A stretch of DNA of 64,000 bases from contig NC_088117.1 of NCBI RefSeq assembly GCF_036370855.1, forward strand, positions 6,200,001 to 6,264,000, read 5' to 3'. How positions within the stretch are numbered: position 1 is the first letter of the stretch; each line of letters begins with the position of its first letter. Shown here in pieces: positions 36,354 to 49,119 of the stretch. The position numbers and the translations under genes are program-made. The notes beneath the pieces are model-generated. The model made no database searches and was not told where the DNA came from. It worked only from the letters and a program-made list of their open reading frames with translations. The DNA comes from Dromaius novaehollandiae. Its lineage: Eukaryota; Chordata; Aves; Casuariiformes; Dromaiidae.

Positions 36354-36655
36354 TGGGGAGAAAAGAGCTTATAGAGGAAGGGGGGGGGGAGGGAATTTGA
36401 AAGAGGGAGAACAGGGTCTTGGAGAGAATTGGAGGAAAGGAAAAGGAAAAATGCAAGAGAAGCAGGAGAGTAGGAGGGAGGTATGAGAGAAAGAAATCTT
36501 TACAAGGAAAAGGAGATAGGCAAATAGAGAACAAAGTATTGTGGGAAAAGAGCTCGAAAGCCCAGAGAGAGACTAGGAAACAGTGTAAATACAGAGAAAG
36601 ATGAGTGTAGGGAGGGGCAGGAGAAAAGACAGAAACAAAGCAAGAAGCACAAATG
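36354..36655. repeat. Long polypurine tract with G10 run
   Basis: About 300 bp strongly biased to A and G on the + strand, including a run of ten G at 36,380-36,389 and repeated GGAGAG, GAGAAAG and GGAAAAGG words. Every apparent reading frame here is low-complexity (Lys/Arg/Glu/Gly on +; Ser/Phe/Leu/Pro on -) and is not evidence of a gene. Confidence 0.9.
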
Positions 36656-39182
36656 CTGTAGATAACAGAGAGCAAGATCTGGATTGTCCATGGAGTAGAT
36701 GAGCATTGCTCTGTCAAGAATCAGTAGAGGATTCACACTGAGGATCCAGTTCACCGACGTGAGTGGAGCCAGGCTCCTCTACACCACCTCTGCATTCAAT
36801 CTGTTAATTTCCAAAGAGTGTCGGTGATTTATAACAGCTGAAGATTTGGCTCTGTAACTGCAAGTTTCCATCCCATAAAGAATAAACAGCATCACTCCTC
36901 CTTAGAGCATAGCCTCCTTGCTACGTCCAAATCCTGAGGCTGCCAAAAACTGTAGTTTCTCTACAGGTGGAAACTCACGTTAATCTCTGTCCCTTCATTG
37001 TCGCAGTGCCTCTTCAGGCTATGACATGAGCGTGGTTGAGCTGTGTGAGGCTTCCCAGCCAAAAATTTGTAAAATTACTTTTGGAGACAAAAGCCAGTGT
37101 GTGTGTGAGAGCACCGACCTCAGTGCTCAGCTCTCCCATGGGAGCTTTCAGAATGATGGAAGTTATTTTCCCAGACCTATCTCAAAGCCTTGATGGGAAA
37201 GTCTGACCTGTTCTCCATGAAATCAGCTTATCAGGGAGAAATCACTAGTGTACAAAGGTGGTTTCTGTTTCAAGAAACTTGCTCAGGCTTGCTCCAGTAA
37301 GGAGGGCCCCTTTCTGTCCTGAAGACCAGAACCACTGTACATGATGCATCTTGCAGTAAAATCCATATGGATTTTCCTATGCTTTTGCAGTATGAAGCAA
37401 CACTGGGATCAGTAAATGTCCTTATACTTGAAAATGACTGAAAGAAGACATTAAGGGAGATTTTTAAAATTGTAAATTAATCCAGGTGTGGGAAAGAAGC
37501 AATGAGCTTCTCTCACAGATGAATGTAGAAGGCCGGGGTGAATGCCAAGCACATAGTCTGTGATGGGATCTGAGTGTTTAGTGCTCTGTCCAGGAAGTTT
37601 CGACTCGCTAAGCTCACTCTGGCAAACAGGCCAGTTTTAATTGCAGCCAAAAGCCCATTACAAAGCTGCTCGTGATTCCCTGAGGCAGAGGGAACCAAGG
37701 CATCTGTAGGGAGAAACACCCTCCAAGAATGCATAGATGTGAGGAGCAGAGGCACCAGCAGCAATCGAGAAACACTGACTCTCAACACGGGAGCAGGGAG
37801 ATACTTGTCCAGGGGGTGCAGGATCACTGATTCTCAGGACGCAGCACCCTGTCCTGTCTGGCTGCTCCTTGCAGTGCACAGAGAGGGAAACGCAAATACA
37901 AACTGAAATTATTGGTGTCCGTGGTCATCTACAAGGCAGCAACCTGCCTCCCAGGACTGCCAAGTAATAGTTGGAGCTGAGCACATCTCACCTCTCAGTT
38001 GTTCCTCCTAAGACTGTGAGCTGAAAAGAGATCTGCAGGATTTCACCGCTCCTTCCCGCAGGCAACACCCTGCAATGAATTAAAACGTGAGTTGTTCAAT
38101 GCAGCAAATGAAGTGAAACAGGCTGGATTCAGTGCAGAAGATCTTTATTACATCCCAGAAGTAACGGGGCTGCCTGGGCCTCCCTGCTGGCAGTGGTGGT
38201 GCGTGCCCAGCCCTTGCCGTGCCGCGGTGCCGTTCTGCGGTGCCACGGGGCTGGGAGTTTCTGAGGATCCTCTCTAAACGCAGGCAGCAGCTGAAGGCTC
38301 TGCTTATGTCAAACAGTGCCGTTTCACCTGGAGCTTTGGTGACGGCAAAAATCAGAGCAGAACTTTAGCAAGGGGGTTGGTTGAGATTTGTGAGTGCAAC
38401 CACACAGGGCAGAGACACACTGCCTTCTCCTGGGCAGAGGCATAAATGCATAAGGAACGCCATGGTAAATTGTACAACAAAAATTAAATTTGACTGCCTA
38501 AAGCAAAGCACTTAAATCCATACTTAATGGCCTGATTCCCAGAAGGACTCAGTCCTTGGACCCAAAAGACTTCTTACTCCAGCACATGACTGTGGCCTTT
38601 GGTGTATTTTTGTGCGTTTTAAGATGAAATGTTTTAACATAAAGTTTCCCAGTGGCTTGCTAATTTAATTTATACAGAAGGCGGACACATGGATCTGTGA
38701 ACTCACTGGAAGTCAACTGCACTTTAGAGTTGGTGAACCTGGCTGTTAATTACCATGAAGCGAAATAGCAGCCAGATCTTCCCCTGTCCTCCTGGAAGGG
38801 AGCTGTAGCATGGGTCGCTCACAGAGAGTCACTGCAGAAAGACATCCCAAAATAAAGGAAAGGTGCTTTCCTTTTCGTTTGTAACTTAGCAGTGCGAGCT
38901 AGTATGTGATGCCATCTGAGGACTGCATTTTGTTGGCATTTGGTAATCCTTCTGGAGGATTTCACAAAAGCAGGAGGAACAGGGCTGAGCTGCAGAGGAT
39001 TAGCAGGAGTAATTTACAGGCTGGGATTTTATTCAAAGATTCCTGACACAGGCGAGGCCACCTTGATCTGCAGGTTTCAAAGAGTCTCCAATACAAAAGC
39101 AATTATCAAGGAGCCAGTCCAGACCAAGGAAAGTCCAATCTCTACTCCCTTTTACTTGTGTTTGGAAAACAAGGGTGTGGGG
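36656..39182. other. Non-coding sequence with one CpG patch
   Basis: No gene or clear transposon was found. Near 38,165-38,255 there is a short GC- and CpG-rich patch with an internal repeat (GCGGTGCC twice, 13 bp apart). Frames in this interval are short and unrecognised. Confidence 0.55.
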
Positions 39183-39200
39183 TTTCTCTTTTTCTTTCTT

Positions 39201-39298
39201 TTTTTTTTTTTAACTTTTTTTTTTACTTTTTTTAACTTTTTTTTTTACTTTTTTTAACTTCTTTTTTTACTTTTTTTTTTTTTTACTTTTTTTTTTTT
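39201..39298. repeat. T-rich minisatellite, 22-bp unit
   Basis: AAC-T10-AC-T7 repeats with exact 22-bp spacing: AAC at 39,212, 39,234 and 39,256, and AC at 39,225, 39,247 and 39,269. It then passes into T14 and T12 blocks separated by AC. A Phe-rich frame across it is an artefact of the T-runs. Confidence 0.9.
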
Positions 39299-39493
39299 CT
39301 TACCTGAGCTGTTGGAAGCTAAAGTTTTGTTACCAGATTTTGCAGTAACATGTCAGTGGCAATGCAGTGTTTAATGGAGAGTAGTTAAAATGAATTGTTT
39401 TGACTTCTTATTTCATTTTGGTAATGACAAAATGTTTTGTTTTGAGCAGGGAGAAGCACCTGGCTTCCACTTTTTTTCCAATCTAATTTGTGT

Positions 39494-39529
39494 GGATTTT
39501 GTATTACATTAGGATTTTGTATTACATTA
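39494..39529. repeat. Perfect 18-bp tandem duplication
   Basis: GGATTTTGTATTACATTA occurs twice head to tail without a mismatch, indicating a recent slippage or duplication event. Confidence 0.95.
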
Positions 39530-39972
39530 AAGCATTAATTTTAAATAGCTTGTAATTGCATAGAATCCACATTATGGCATTTTGATGTCTCCATATGATC
39601 TTTTTTTCCCCACAATTTCTGTTCTGTTGGAAGTTTGAGAACCTAGGCTGCTGCTTCCAATTCAGAAGAGGAATTTCCTGTAGAAATGAAAGTACCCTTT
39701 TCTAACTGCAGTTACTGTACCAGCTACTTACTCCTCCCATTCTCAAAATATTCACCATCCGTATTCTGTCCGCCTCCACCACTCCTTCCTCATTCTTCTT
39801 TTCTTCTTCCTGTCCTCAGTATATTCAGGGAAAATCTCCTGTACTTCAAGAGAAATGGTAAAGCATAGAAATAGCCCATGCTGTAGCAAGGAGGGATGAG
39901 GCAGGTCTGTGGTCACATCGAAGCTGGAGTTTGTTTCACTGGAATAATCTCCTCTCATCCCCATAGTCCAAA

Positions 39973-40022
39973 TTTATACATATATATGTATATATATAAT
40001 ATATATGGTCACGTATATATAA
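39973..40022. repeat. (AT)n-rich microsatellite
   Basis: Interrupted alternating AT/TA sequence with internal palindromic stretches. Ordinary AT-type microsatellite able to extrude a cruciform. Confidence 0.85.
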
Positions 40023-40747
40023 AAACATCCAGTCATGTCTGTGATATCCTACTTCTGTTATCACTGTTTAGCCCTGGGATCCTGTCTCCCACAACAGAGA
40101 ATGGACTAAAGTGTAAAATACAAGCAACAGAAGAGAGAGAGAGCAGCTAAGCGGTAAAAAGGAAATTGAAAGGACAAAAGACAGGTTTTCTTCCTGGAAG
40201 AGTTGAGAGTAGCGGAGGAGATGTGTGTACAGAGTGGGGGAACAGAGATGCAGACTCTGCAAACGATGCTGCTGGTGGTGACGAAGGAGTTATGGTCATG
40301 GGTTTGTTTTTTTTCCCTTCTAACCCCCCCAGTGGACTTGATGACAGTCTCATTTCAGTTGAATTCTCCTGTGTCGTACATCTCTGTTTTTCAGTCTCAT
40401 TTTCTCTCACCTCTTTTGTTTCCATTCCATTCGGCACCACCAGCCTCTCTGGCTCTGCGAGGTCCCTCCCCACCCTCTTGACCGCTCCGTTTTCTCCCTG
40501 GCCACCAAGCCGTGCTCACACGGTGCAGGCACCCTTGCACCCCTTATCCTCTCTCTGTTGGACAGCTCATAGCTCCCTAGCTGCCCTCTCAAACAGTTAG
40601 AGAGATCAAACAGGTCCAGGGAAAAAAGGAATAGGATAAGGGGGAAATGCGTATGTTAAGAAGGAAACCACTTATGAGAGATGTTAGACATATTGCTTAA
40701 GTAGTGTTGAAAGATGCTTAAATATAAGGACAATGAAAACCTAGGAA

Positions 40748-40779
40748 GACTAGACTAGATTAGACTAGACTAGCCTAGA
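40748..40779. repeat. (GACTA)n pentanucleotide repeat
   Basis: Roughly six units of GACTA with two substitutions (GATTA, GCCTA). Flanking CTAGGA/CCTAGAA suggest growth from a CTAG-rich seed. Confidence 0.85.
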
Positions 40780-43700
40780 AGGGAGGCAATATGGGAAAGG
40801 CAGACAAAGAAAAGACATGGATGGAGAAGGAGTAACAGGGGAAAAGAATGGCCCATACTTCAGTACAAGGAAGGTCTTTGCAGTCAGGCCCATTGCAGCG
40901 GCCCCCTTGCAGCCTGATACGCTATTTCTGGGCCCAGCAGAAGCCTTTGGCAGAGGCGGGGGGAGATTGTTTTAAACAAAAAACGTTCCTCGTGATGAGA
41001 CTTATAGATTTCACAGGGTCATTACGTTTTGCAGGGTTGTCTTTTGCAAGCCAACAGGGAAAAAAACCCTCCTGAAATGCGGTAATCTTTCCATTCCTTA
41101 CGACCCACATTAAATGTCAGTAGACAGAACACCTGGAACACTTCTGTAGCTGTCTGGCAAAAAAAGACTGAAACAAACTCTTGTTTGGCCCAAAATGGAT
41201 TTTGTTTGGACTTTACTGTCTTCACAAATATATGCGATAGCTATATGAGATTAGCAAAATTCAAATTAAAAAAAACACATACCACACATACGTATGCATT
41301 ATATTATATATATATTTACTGTGTATTTGTTCAAACTTAACTTCTGTGTTTGTTAGCTTCCAGTGAATTCATTACTTGCACAGATGCAGCTGGGAGCCCT
41401 ATAACCTGGCACAGCTCATAAAACTTCCTCTAGGAGAACCTCCCCCTGCCAGTAAGCTGGGAGCTGATGATACGTTATATAATTCACATGGCTTAGGTCC
41501 GTTTCATTCCGCAACTCTGGACACTTTAGGCCTGGTGAAAGGGCCAAATACCTTTGGCTATGCAAAACCCATCCCAAAGACCTTGTGAGTGTCTCCTATC
41601 CTTCACTAGCAACTGTGGCGGTTGGGCGGCCGCGCTTCATTTCCTGCAGAATTTCATCTGCTTTGGTATTTATCAAGAGCATCTGTTAAACAATCTGGAG
41701 GGGAGCAGTAATGGTGCCATTAGTGCGTGCGTGAGGAGGGAGGTTCTCAGCAGCACCGAGACCAGAGGAGATGAGTCTGTGTGTTGTGCATTTGGGGGTG
41801 TCGTGACCTTGACTTCTAGTTGATGAGTGATGGTGTGTGTCTTGGAGCAGAAATGAGGGTGGTGATGTTGCTCTGAATAGATGTACTCTGGTCATCAGGG
41901 CTGGAGAGAGATGCAGAGCCTGGATCATAGGGAAAATCAGCATCCCAGCACTTAGATCCTGCAGAGGTACTGTCCCTGAGGGTGTGGAAGAAACACGAGT
42001 AAAACCATGCAAGGGGGTGTATTTCCCATCCCCTAAAGGTCATCCTTGATATGGGGCCTTCTTTGTCCTCACTGACCTGTTGTTGGTACTCTTAGGCTCC
42101 ATAAAGGGTGGGCAATAACGTACATAAGAAACAAATCTTTTGAGATGATCAGTAGCATGCACAACAGGTAAATTCTAATGCGAAAATCCCTCTGTAAATT
42201 AAACAGCTCATCTGGACCTGCAGTGCCCTGGGGATCCCCTGCTGGGCCCTGACCCTACCTTTAAGTTTACAGCCCAGCCCCCTAACTCCGGAATTTCTGA
42301 TAATTTCCTGCAACACAGTGGGTGTCCTGCTGTGTTGGGGACCTGGAAGCAGGACTTGCCTGGACTCTGGAGACTGCTTCTGACTGCAGTTCAAGGGCCA
42401 CGGCAGCTCCCTGAGTGTGGTAGCCCTTCTTCCCCTCAAATTGCAAGGGCTTACCAGTGCACTTTAACAGTGGAAGCAATCCCATTACTTCTCGTACTCA
42501 TGACTTGGACGCTCACCTCTTCCTGCACGTGATTTAGGCAAATGGTGCAAAGACCTGCAAAATGACTACTTAGGAACAGATCATAGAAGTTTCAGTTGAG
42601 CATGGCATGATATGAAGAAACTTCCCCTGTAGCTTCATCTTGGCCTTTGCGCCTGTGTCACCCTGCATCCACACTGCTAAATCCATCTCTTTCTGGGAAT
42701 GTAGCATTGCCTTCTGAATTTTCAGCAGCTGCTGCTGTATTAGTGGTGGTATCAGTAACACTGAGGATAGCAAAGGATTATGCAAATACTGGTCTCTGCC
42801 TCACAAAATTTGACCATGAAGGTATATGCCATCTTAGTATGTACATGGCAGCTATTTTGGCAGGAAAGAGAAAGTAATTTGGGATTGGTGTCCCTTGGGC
42901 TTTCTGTCATTTTGCACTGTGAATATGCATGCATCTATTGCACACTTTCACCCCTCACATACAGCAGCTATCACTCCCCAGCATACCTTTTACTTGCTCT
43001 TTGTCCCACTACTGTCTACTTCTATTAGTGTTTCATGTAGAAACATGTCTCCACAGGATGCATGGGGTAGAAGTAAAACTTATAATCATGCACTGCTTCT
43101 CCCAATTTCATTAAAAACAGGTTACATTCTGGGCCCAAAAAAAAATATTAAGAAGTGAGATTTTTTATTCCTCCATGAAAATCTCGACTGGCAAGAAAAA
43201 AAAATCCAATGCCTCTTGCTTTGGGTTTGGCCTGATATACTCTGCAAGCAAGATGTATTGTGACACAGTGGTTGTTATGCTGGAAGCATCTTTGCCCAAC
43301 AGTCACTACACAAAAATACTAAATGGAGCAAATTCCCTTTCTTTACTTAGAAAGGCAGCCCTGATGGGAACATACGGTGCATATTGATTTTTGAATGGTG
43401 TCCAGAGTCCACTAACAACAGTTCCACTCCCTGGTTGAGATGGAAGTTGGTTCTAACAATAGTCAAAGCTTTGTCTCTGACAGATTTTCTTTCTTTTTGA
43501 TTTATGCATCTGTACACTTACACAGTCCAATTCATTTCTTCAATGGCCCTTCAGCTGTTATACTTCTGCTTGTCAGGGTGCTTTTTAATTTTTTCCCCTT
43601 ATAAAAATATAAAAACATTTAATGAAGAAATAATGATATTTTCTCATGTCACTGACTGTTTCTCCTGTCATCTCTGATGTGCTTATAATGTGGGCGGACA

Positions 43701-45919
43701 GATTATTTATGACCAGGGAAATTAAATATTATTTCACTTTTTTTTCTAATGCAATCTGTGTCATCTCCCAGTTCCCAATTTCTTTCCATTAAAGTTATTG
43801 TCTTTGCTGTTCCACTCGACCGTTTGCTGTTGGTTTTGTAACAGCGCTGCCAGAAGATGCAGAAAAACATAATGGAGAAAAGAAATGGCATAATTTGCAG
43901 GAGATACTTTTCTCATCTCATTTAAATGAAGACAGTTTGTTCCTGAGTGTCAAAAACATCAAGAGCAACAGAAATATGGAAATTGGTAATTTCTTGCACT
44001 AGGAATGTTTCCAATGGTTTGGAGATTCTGTTTGATTCTAGCAGCTACTAAAGATGTGTCCAAGCCAAACTTCCAGCATAAAATATCTTAAAGGCTCAAA
44101 TGCTTGAGATCTGGGCCTGAATTTTTGAAGTCTTTGGCCCCAAACGCTTCCCTCATCTGCTGCCAAAAAATCTGCAAAACTGGATCAGGAATCACGATCC
44201 CTACAAACTTCTTTATCATGTAAGTGTTACAGAGTTGAATAATGCTAGGCAAGGTGGATTTGTGGATGCCGCTGTTCACATTCGATCTCTGCTTTTGCAC
44301 TCTCTGGCCCTGCCATAACTGATGACATGAGACGAGGCTGTGGAGCAGAAGCCTGTGTGCTTCCAGCATCTGTCTTAGCCAGAGGGACTCAGTGTAGAGT
44401 CTTGGGTGGGATTCTTCTCCTTTGGATGGGATTCTCCTCACTCTGTTAGGAGATTAGCCTTTATTCCAGATTCATCACCTGGCGCATTCCTTCTTTAATC
44501 AGTGAACACAGATGAGCACCGCTGGAGCCAATTCATCTCTCCCCTCTGCATTAGTCACCCCTTTTAAGATGGGTTGAATTGCCTTTCACAGGTGGTGATT
44601 TCTCTGTGGATTACAGAGAAAATTAGCTGAATCTTGTCAATCAACTTTAAGGTGTCTGGACTAATGGGAGAGAAATCCTGTCCATTATTTCCAACTGTCC
44701 CATTCCAGAAGTATTAAAATAACTTACGCTTTTATTTTCAGCCACATCAGCTATGATTTTAGTCTCCCACAGATACCAGAGTTAAAGGCTGATGACCTTG
44801 AATGTTGGAGAAATAAAGATCTCCTTGACTGGTTTTATCCCAGAATACTCTTGCCCCCATAGTGTGCGTCTTTTCATATTTCCTCCCGGTTGCTCCTTAT
44901 GCTGCCAGTGCATTCAGTAGCGTATTCTGCACAGGATATTTTTTTCCTGCGTTCTTTTCAGTGTCATGGCTTTGTTTCTTGACTCTTAGCTCCTTGTATC
45001 GAAATCAAACCCAAATAGTCTTATATTACCTTTCTTCTCTTTTTCCCTTCAGGGTTTTTTTTTTTCCACATCTCAGCAAGGCTGCGTGCTAATCTCTACT
45101 TTTGCTAAGATTAGAAACCTAGTTTTTCTCTGACCTTTCTGAACAATCAGGATCTTGGAGTCCCCAAGATGGGTCCCCATTATCTCATCTTTTGGGCTGC
45201 TGACAATGATTAGGCAGGACAAAGGATTTGCTCGGAGCTGTGGAGTTTCAGTCTGTCCTTAGGGACTACCTGGGAATAAAAGCAGGCAGAAGGGGAAAGC
45301 TCCAGCAAAAAGAAAAGTTCGACCTTTAGAAAACATCCTTGGCTGGTGCTTTCTCCCCTTTCCAAATATATGTAATGAAGATTGCAAATACAGGTCTCTG
45401 AGTCCGCACAGCTGCATGTAGACTAGCTCCCCAAAGGACTGCTCCCCCAGCACGCTCCACTGAAATGAATGCTCAGGACTTTTGAAAAGGAGGTCAAAAA
45501 CAAAAGTATGATTTTAAATTATTATTTTTGTATATGTTATATCTAGCCATCTAGCCATTTATCTTTATGCTATGATGTTTACAAGTTTTTCTTCAAGTGC
45601 AGGTTACCCCTTTACAACAGCTCGGAGCAAGGGATGACTAATACTTCTACCACTCATGATCAATCTCAGAACAGAACTGTAGCTCTTCACGGTGCAATTT
45701 CATCACCTTCTGTTTCCAGCAGTTGATCATCCACTGCTTGCCTTTTCCAGGGATAAAGAACAACTGTTGCCCATGCAGGGCCAGGTGAATTACCAGAAAC
45801 TGCAAAGCTTTCGCCCTCCATGCCAAGTATTCGTAGAGCAGTGGTTTGCTTCTGTGGGTTCAAATGAGCAGTGGACGTGCAAGAACCTCACAAAGAACTG
45901 GTGTATAATAAGCTACAAT

Positions 45920-46010
45920 CCTCCATTATCCCAACTCGTCACATCCACTGAACAGAGGAGGAAACAAAGTGCAGACAAGTGACATGACAAGACCATAACC
46001 ATATGACACC
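45920..46010 (+). mobile_element. Possible MIR-type SINE trace
   Basis: The stretch following CATCCACTG (ACAGAGGAGGAAACAAAGTG, then CAGACAAGTGACATG) resembles the conserved 3' part of MIR ('..cagatgaggaaactgaggc..gttaagtgacttg'). The match is short and imperfect, and no further 5' portion is clear. Tentative. Confidence 0.35.
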
Positions 46011-46618
46011 TTAAACAGATCAGAATGTAGAGGGATGTGTACATAGAAAGCTGGTTACATACGTACTTAGATTCATACACGTGCACACTTAGATGTCCGT
46101 GTGAACAGAAAGAGAGTTTTAGGCTTCTTACACAAGTATAGTTTGTTCTGTTTTCTATTTCTTTAGAGCTCCTCTGCCAACTTGCTGCAAGGGAAGCTAA
46201 GGCAAAGAGAGGAGTCATTAAGAGAAAGTTAAGAAAAGGAAAAAAGATTTAAAAAATTGGCTAAAGTATGAAGAATGGCCTTTGTGAACAATTCAGTCAT
46301 TTATCATTATTTCATTGGCATTGTATAAATTATAAATTCTAGATTATAATGGAGTAATATCTCATCTCCTTCCCCCCCTCACTGGGCACCGGATAAATGG
46401 CCAGGTGAGCTGCACTTGGCCCAACAGTCTCCAGAAGAGTCACTGTTTTCCTCAAACAATGTTCTTGAGTATCTTTTCAGTAAATTGATCTTTTAATAAA
46501 TTGATCTTCCCTCAGTCTGTTCCAGATGTTGAAACAAATGAGAATTTAGAATGCAGCTTTTTTTGAAGAAAGCTTATTTTGTTAAATATATATTTTTCTT
46601 TTCTTTCTTTCTGTCCGG

Positions 46619-46635
46619 AAAAAAAAAAAAAAAAA
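46619..46635. repeat. Poly-A run, 17 bp
   Basis: Seventeen A following a pyrimidine-rich tract; simple homopolymer. Confidence 0.9.
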
Positions 46636-48535
46636 GAAAGGATGAGGGATAAGAGAAGCATAGAAAAGGAAAGCTGAAGCCAAGCAGTACTGCTCTGCAA
46701 TTTCTCCAGGGACTGAGGGCTAAGTGTCGGCACAAACTTTGTTATGGCAGCTCAGCTGGTGGATAGTAGCATATTGAACTGACAAAACTCACATTCACTT
46801 GGGTGTTTCAATACTTGCATAGAGCCACAAAGCTATCTATAAAAGAAGAATGGGATCAAAGCCAGGAGATAAGTGGGATTTGCCCCCTTCAAAGATGGTA
46901 TTTCAGTTCAGAGAACTCTAAACCCCCACTTCAGCCAAAGACATTATTTCTTCCTCACATTGGAGCATTTGTGTTGTGCCCATATGCAAGAGGTTGAAGG
47001 AACTGTGAAATACGGTTCATTTTATTCCCAAACATTTCTGACAGTTGTCTTTTGCCTTAGAGGAGATATACTTCTAGGGGAGAGAATTTTCTATGGGAAA
47101 AAAACTCTCTTGTGGTTTGAAGAAAACTGCAGCATTGAGACATTTCCCTCCAGCAGGGTCAAATGCTGAGGCTGAATGGGCAAAGACTGATATTGCTGAT
47201 TAACTCTATTATCTTGGTCATAGTCTCATGGCACTTTCCCGTTTCATCTGATCCCTTTCCTATTTCCCTACTTTCAGTGCCCTCCACAGTGACATCCCCT
47301 CCTGTGTTTGGGAGGTCACCCTTTCTGTCATGCAGCCTGTTAGCTCTGCCAAGGCTTAGACAATCTGATGTGACAGCTGCCATCCAGTTGGGTAACCCAG
47401 ATGCTTGCACATCTTCCCATGTAGGTCTGTTTTGTTTTTGACTTGATGGAACATGTGCACATAAGCCAAAAAATTCCTCTCTTCTCTTTTCAGTCCCTGT
47501 TTAGGACACATTTTTCATGGCATCTCTCCACAGCAGCCACCTTTCTAACCTGGTATTTAACTTAGTTTTTGTCTCACTGATTTTTTTTTTTATGTGCATT
47601 AGCATCAGTGATACTGTATGATACCATATGATAGATGCATGAATGAAATTGCCTAGATACTTGAAAAACTGAATCCTTATTCATGTTGTTGCGGTTGTGG
47701 GATTTGCCTGACTGAAATACCTGAAACTTTGCTGGAGTTCAAAGGTATGTCACGCTTTTTCTTGGTACATCTGTTTTTTCACAGTAACAAAATGGGAAGT
47801 GTAAGAAATGTCTCACGGACAGTCTTATTTAAGATAATATTAAAACATTATTTATATATCTTGCTATCTGTAACAGGTAGACAGTGTGGTGTTTACTTAG
47901 CAGACTATCAGGATCGATCAGAAACTATCTATCTATAAACATCAATGGACCAGCTTCCATGCATTTTAATTTCCTGCTATATCTCATTCATTTGATTTCC
48001 AGTTATACCACAATCCTGCCTGTGTCACAACCAAATTAACAGGTCCTAAATAGATTAGGCATTATCCAGATATTATAAATTTAGTGGAAGCTTTTTTCTG
48101 TTTTCTTTGTTACATGCTCATTTCCATCCCCCTTCTCTGCTCGCACAAAGGTGTTCCTCCCTCTTCCATAGCAGTTTACCTCCTGTTCCCACCTGACCTG
48201 CTGGGGACATGGAGCCCTCATGGGACCAACAGAGGTCTCTGAAGCAGAGTGTGTTAAAAGGAATATCCTGTTTTGAGAGGAAAATTGCACAGTGTACCAG
48301 TAGGAATTGCTGTAGGATTATTTTTTCCTTTGGGAAATACATTGGGCCTGATTCTCAGTTACTTCATCCTTTTGCTTGGAGCAAAAACCAGGTGGATAGA
48401 GGGGGAAAGCAGGCGAAGAGCCTTAACCCAGCTTCATGATCCTTGTATCCCAAGGCTTTGAAGAAGTCTGACATCCACATTTGAAGAGGTTGTTCTGCTC
48501 CGCCTTCATTTCTCAAGTGTGTTGCATTTACCCAG

Positions 48536-48569
48536 GGCTCCACAGAGGTCCAGGCTCCACAGAGGTCCA
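48536..48569. repeat. Perfect 17-bp tandem duplication
   Basis: GGCTCCACAGAGGTCCA occurs twice in direct succession without mismatch. Probable recent slippage event. Confidence 0.95.
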
Positions 48570-49119
48570 GAGCTAATCCAGACAGACACTGATAAAAGTC
48601 TAGCAGCAATGGAGGTGTTATTTTCTTTGGATATGAAGTTTTCAAACAAATACTCCTCAATCCAGATCCTGTACTTTCATACATCAAAGAGTTAAAACTT
48701 TTCTTCGAGGCAAGGTGTTCTCCGAGCAATCTGCAATGAGGGGGCTCCAAAGCAAGAAAACGTTGTTAGACCCAGACATCACCAACTTCTTTGCTTCTGA
48801 AAAGTTCTGGCTGTCCATAAACCTTTGTCTTTTTTCTTTGATTAGTTTTACCCTGGCTATAAATCCTATTTCTCCTGTGCTGGGATCTGGCCAAGGAAGG
48901 ATTCCTATTAACCGGGAACAGCTGGGGAGTAGCTGGCTCTTACTCTGCGGGGCTTGCAGGACTGCGTATCCTGTAACACTGATGTGGTGTTACGCTCTTG
49001 AAGACGAAGTCTAAAATGAAGGAGAGCCATGTTCCTTCTGTGGTTATTTTGCTAGCCTGGAAGTTGGCAGCAGCTTGTGGGGGGGACTGTCACTATGGCA
49101 GTCATTAGGATTTTAGCCC

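Larger units (their letters stand above)
39300..45915. other. Non-coding sequence with many small repeats
   Basis: Holds the 18-bp duplication at 39,494, an AT-rich microsatellite (39,973-40,022), a GACTA tract (40,748-40,779), an AT tract (about 41,299-41,316) and an isolated NotI site GCGGCCGC at 41,626-41,633. The 144-codon frame at 40,166-40,600 (+) overlaps equally long frames in other phases and on the other strand and shows no domain. The AT-rich block at about 43,560-43,960 has the look of conserved non-coding DNA, but this cannot be shown without alignment. Confidence 0.55.
46011..49119. other. Non-coding sequence, no gene seen
   Basis: Includes an A17 run (46,619-46,635) next to a TTCTTTCTTTC stretch and the 17-bp duplication at 48,536. 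The 128-codon frame at 48,364-48,750 (-) has no recognisable domain. At about 48,345-48,362 TGGGCCTGATTCTCAGTTAC resembles wording of sauropsid interspersed repeats, but it is too short to assign. Confidence 0.55.

Noticed and set aside
36301..36717. 138-codon Ser/Leu/Phe-rich frame, minus strand
   Set aside because: Mirror of the polypurine tract; low-complexity translation, not a membrane protein gene.
38527..38560. GGCCTGATTCCCAG wording, also near 31,300 and 48,348, like palindromic MITE-type repeats of turtles and crocodilians
   Set aside because: Matches too short and lacking the inverted partner; cannot be distinguished from chance.
40166..40600. 144-codon open frame, plus strand
   Set aside because: Overlaps equally long frames in another phase and on the other strand; Ser/Phe/Leu-rich translation of pyrimidine-rich DNA without domain.
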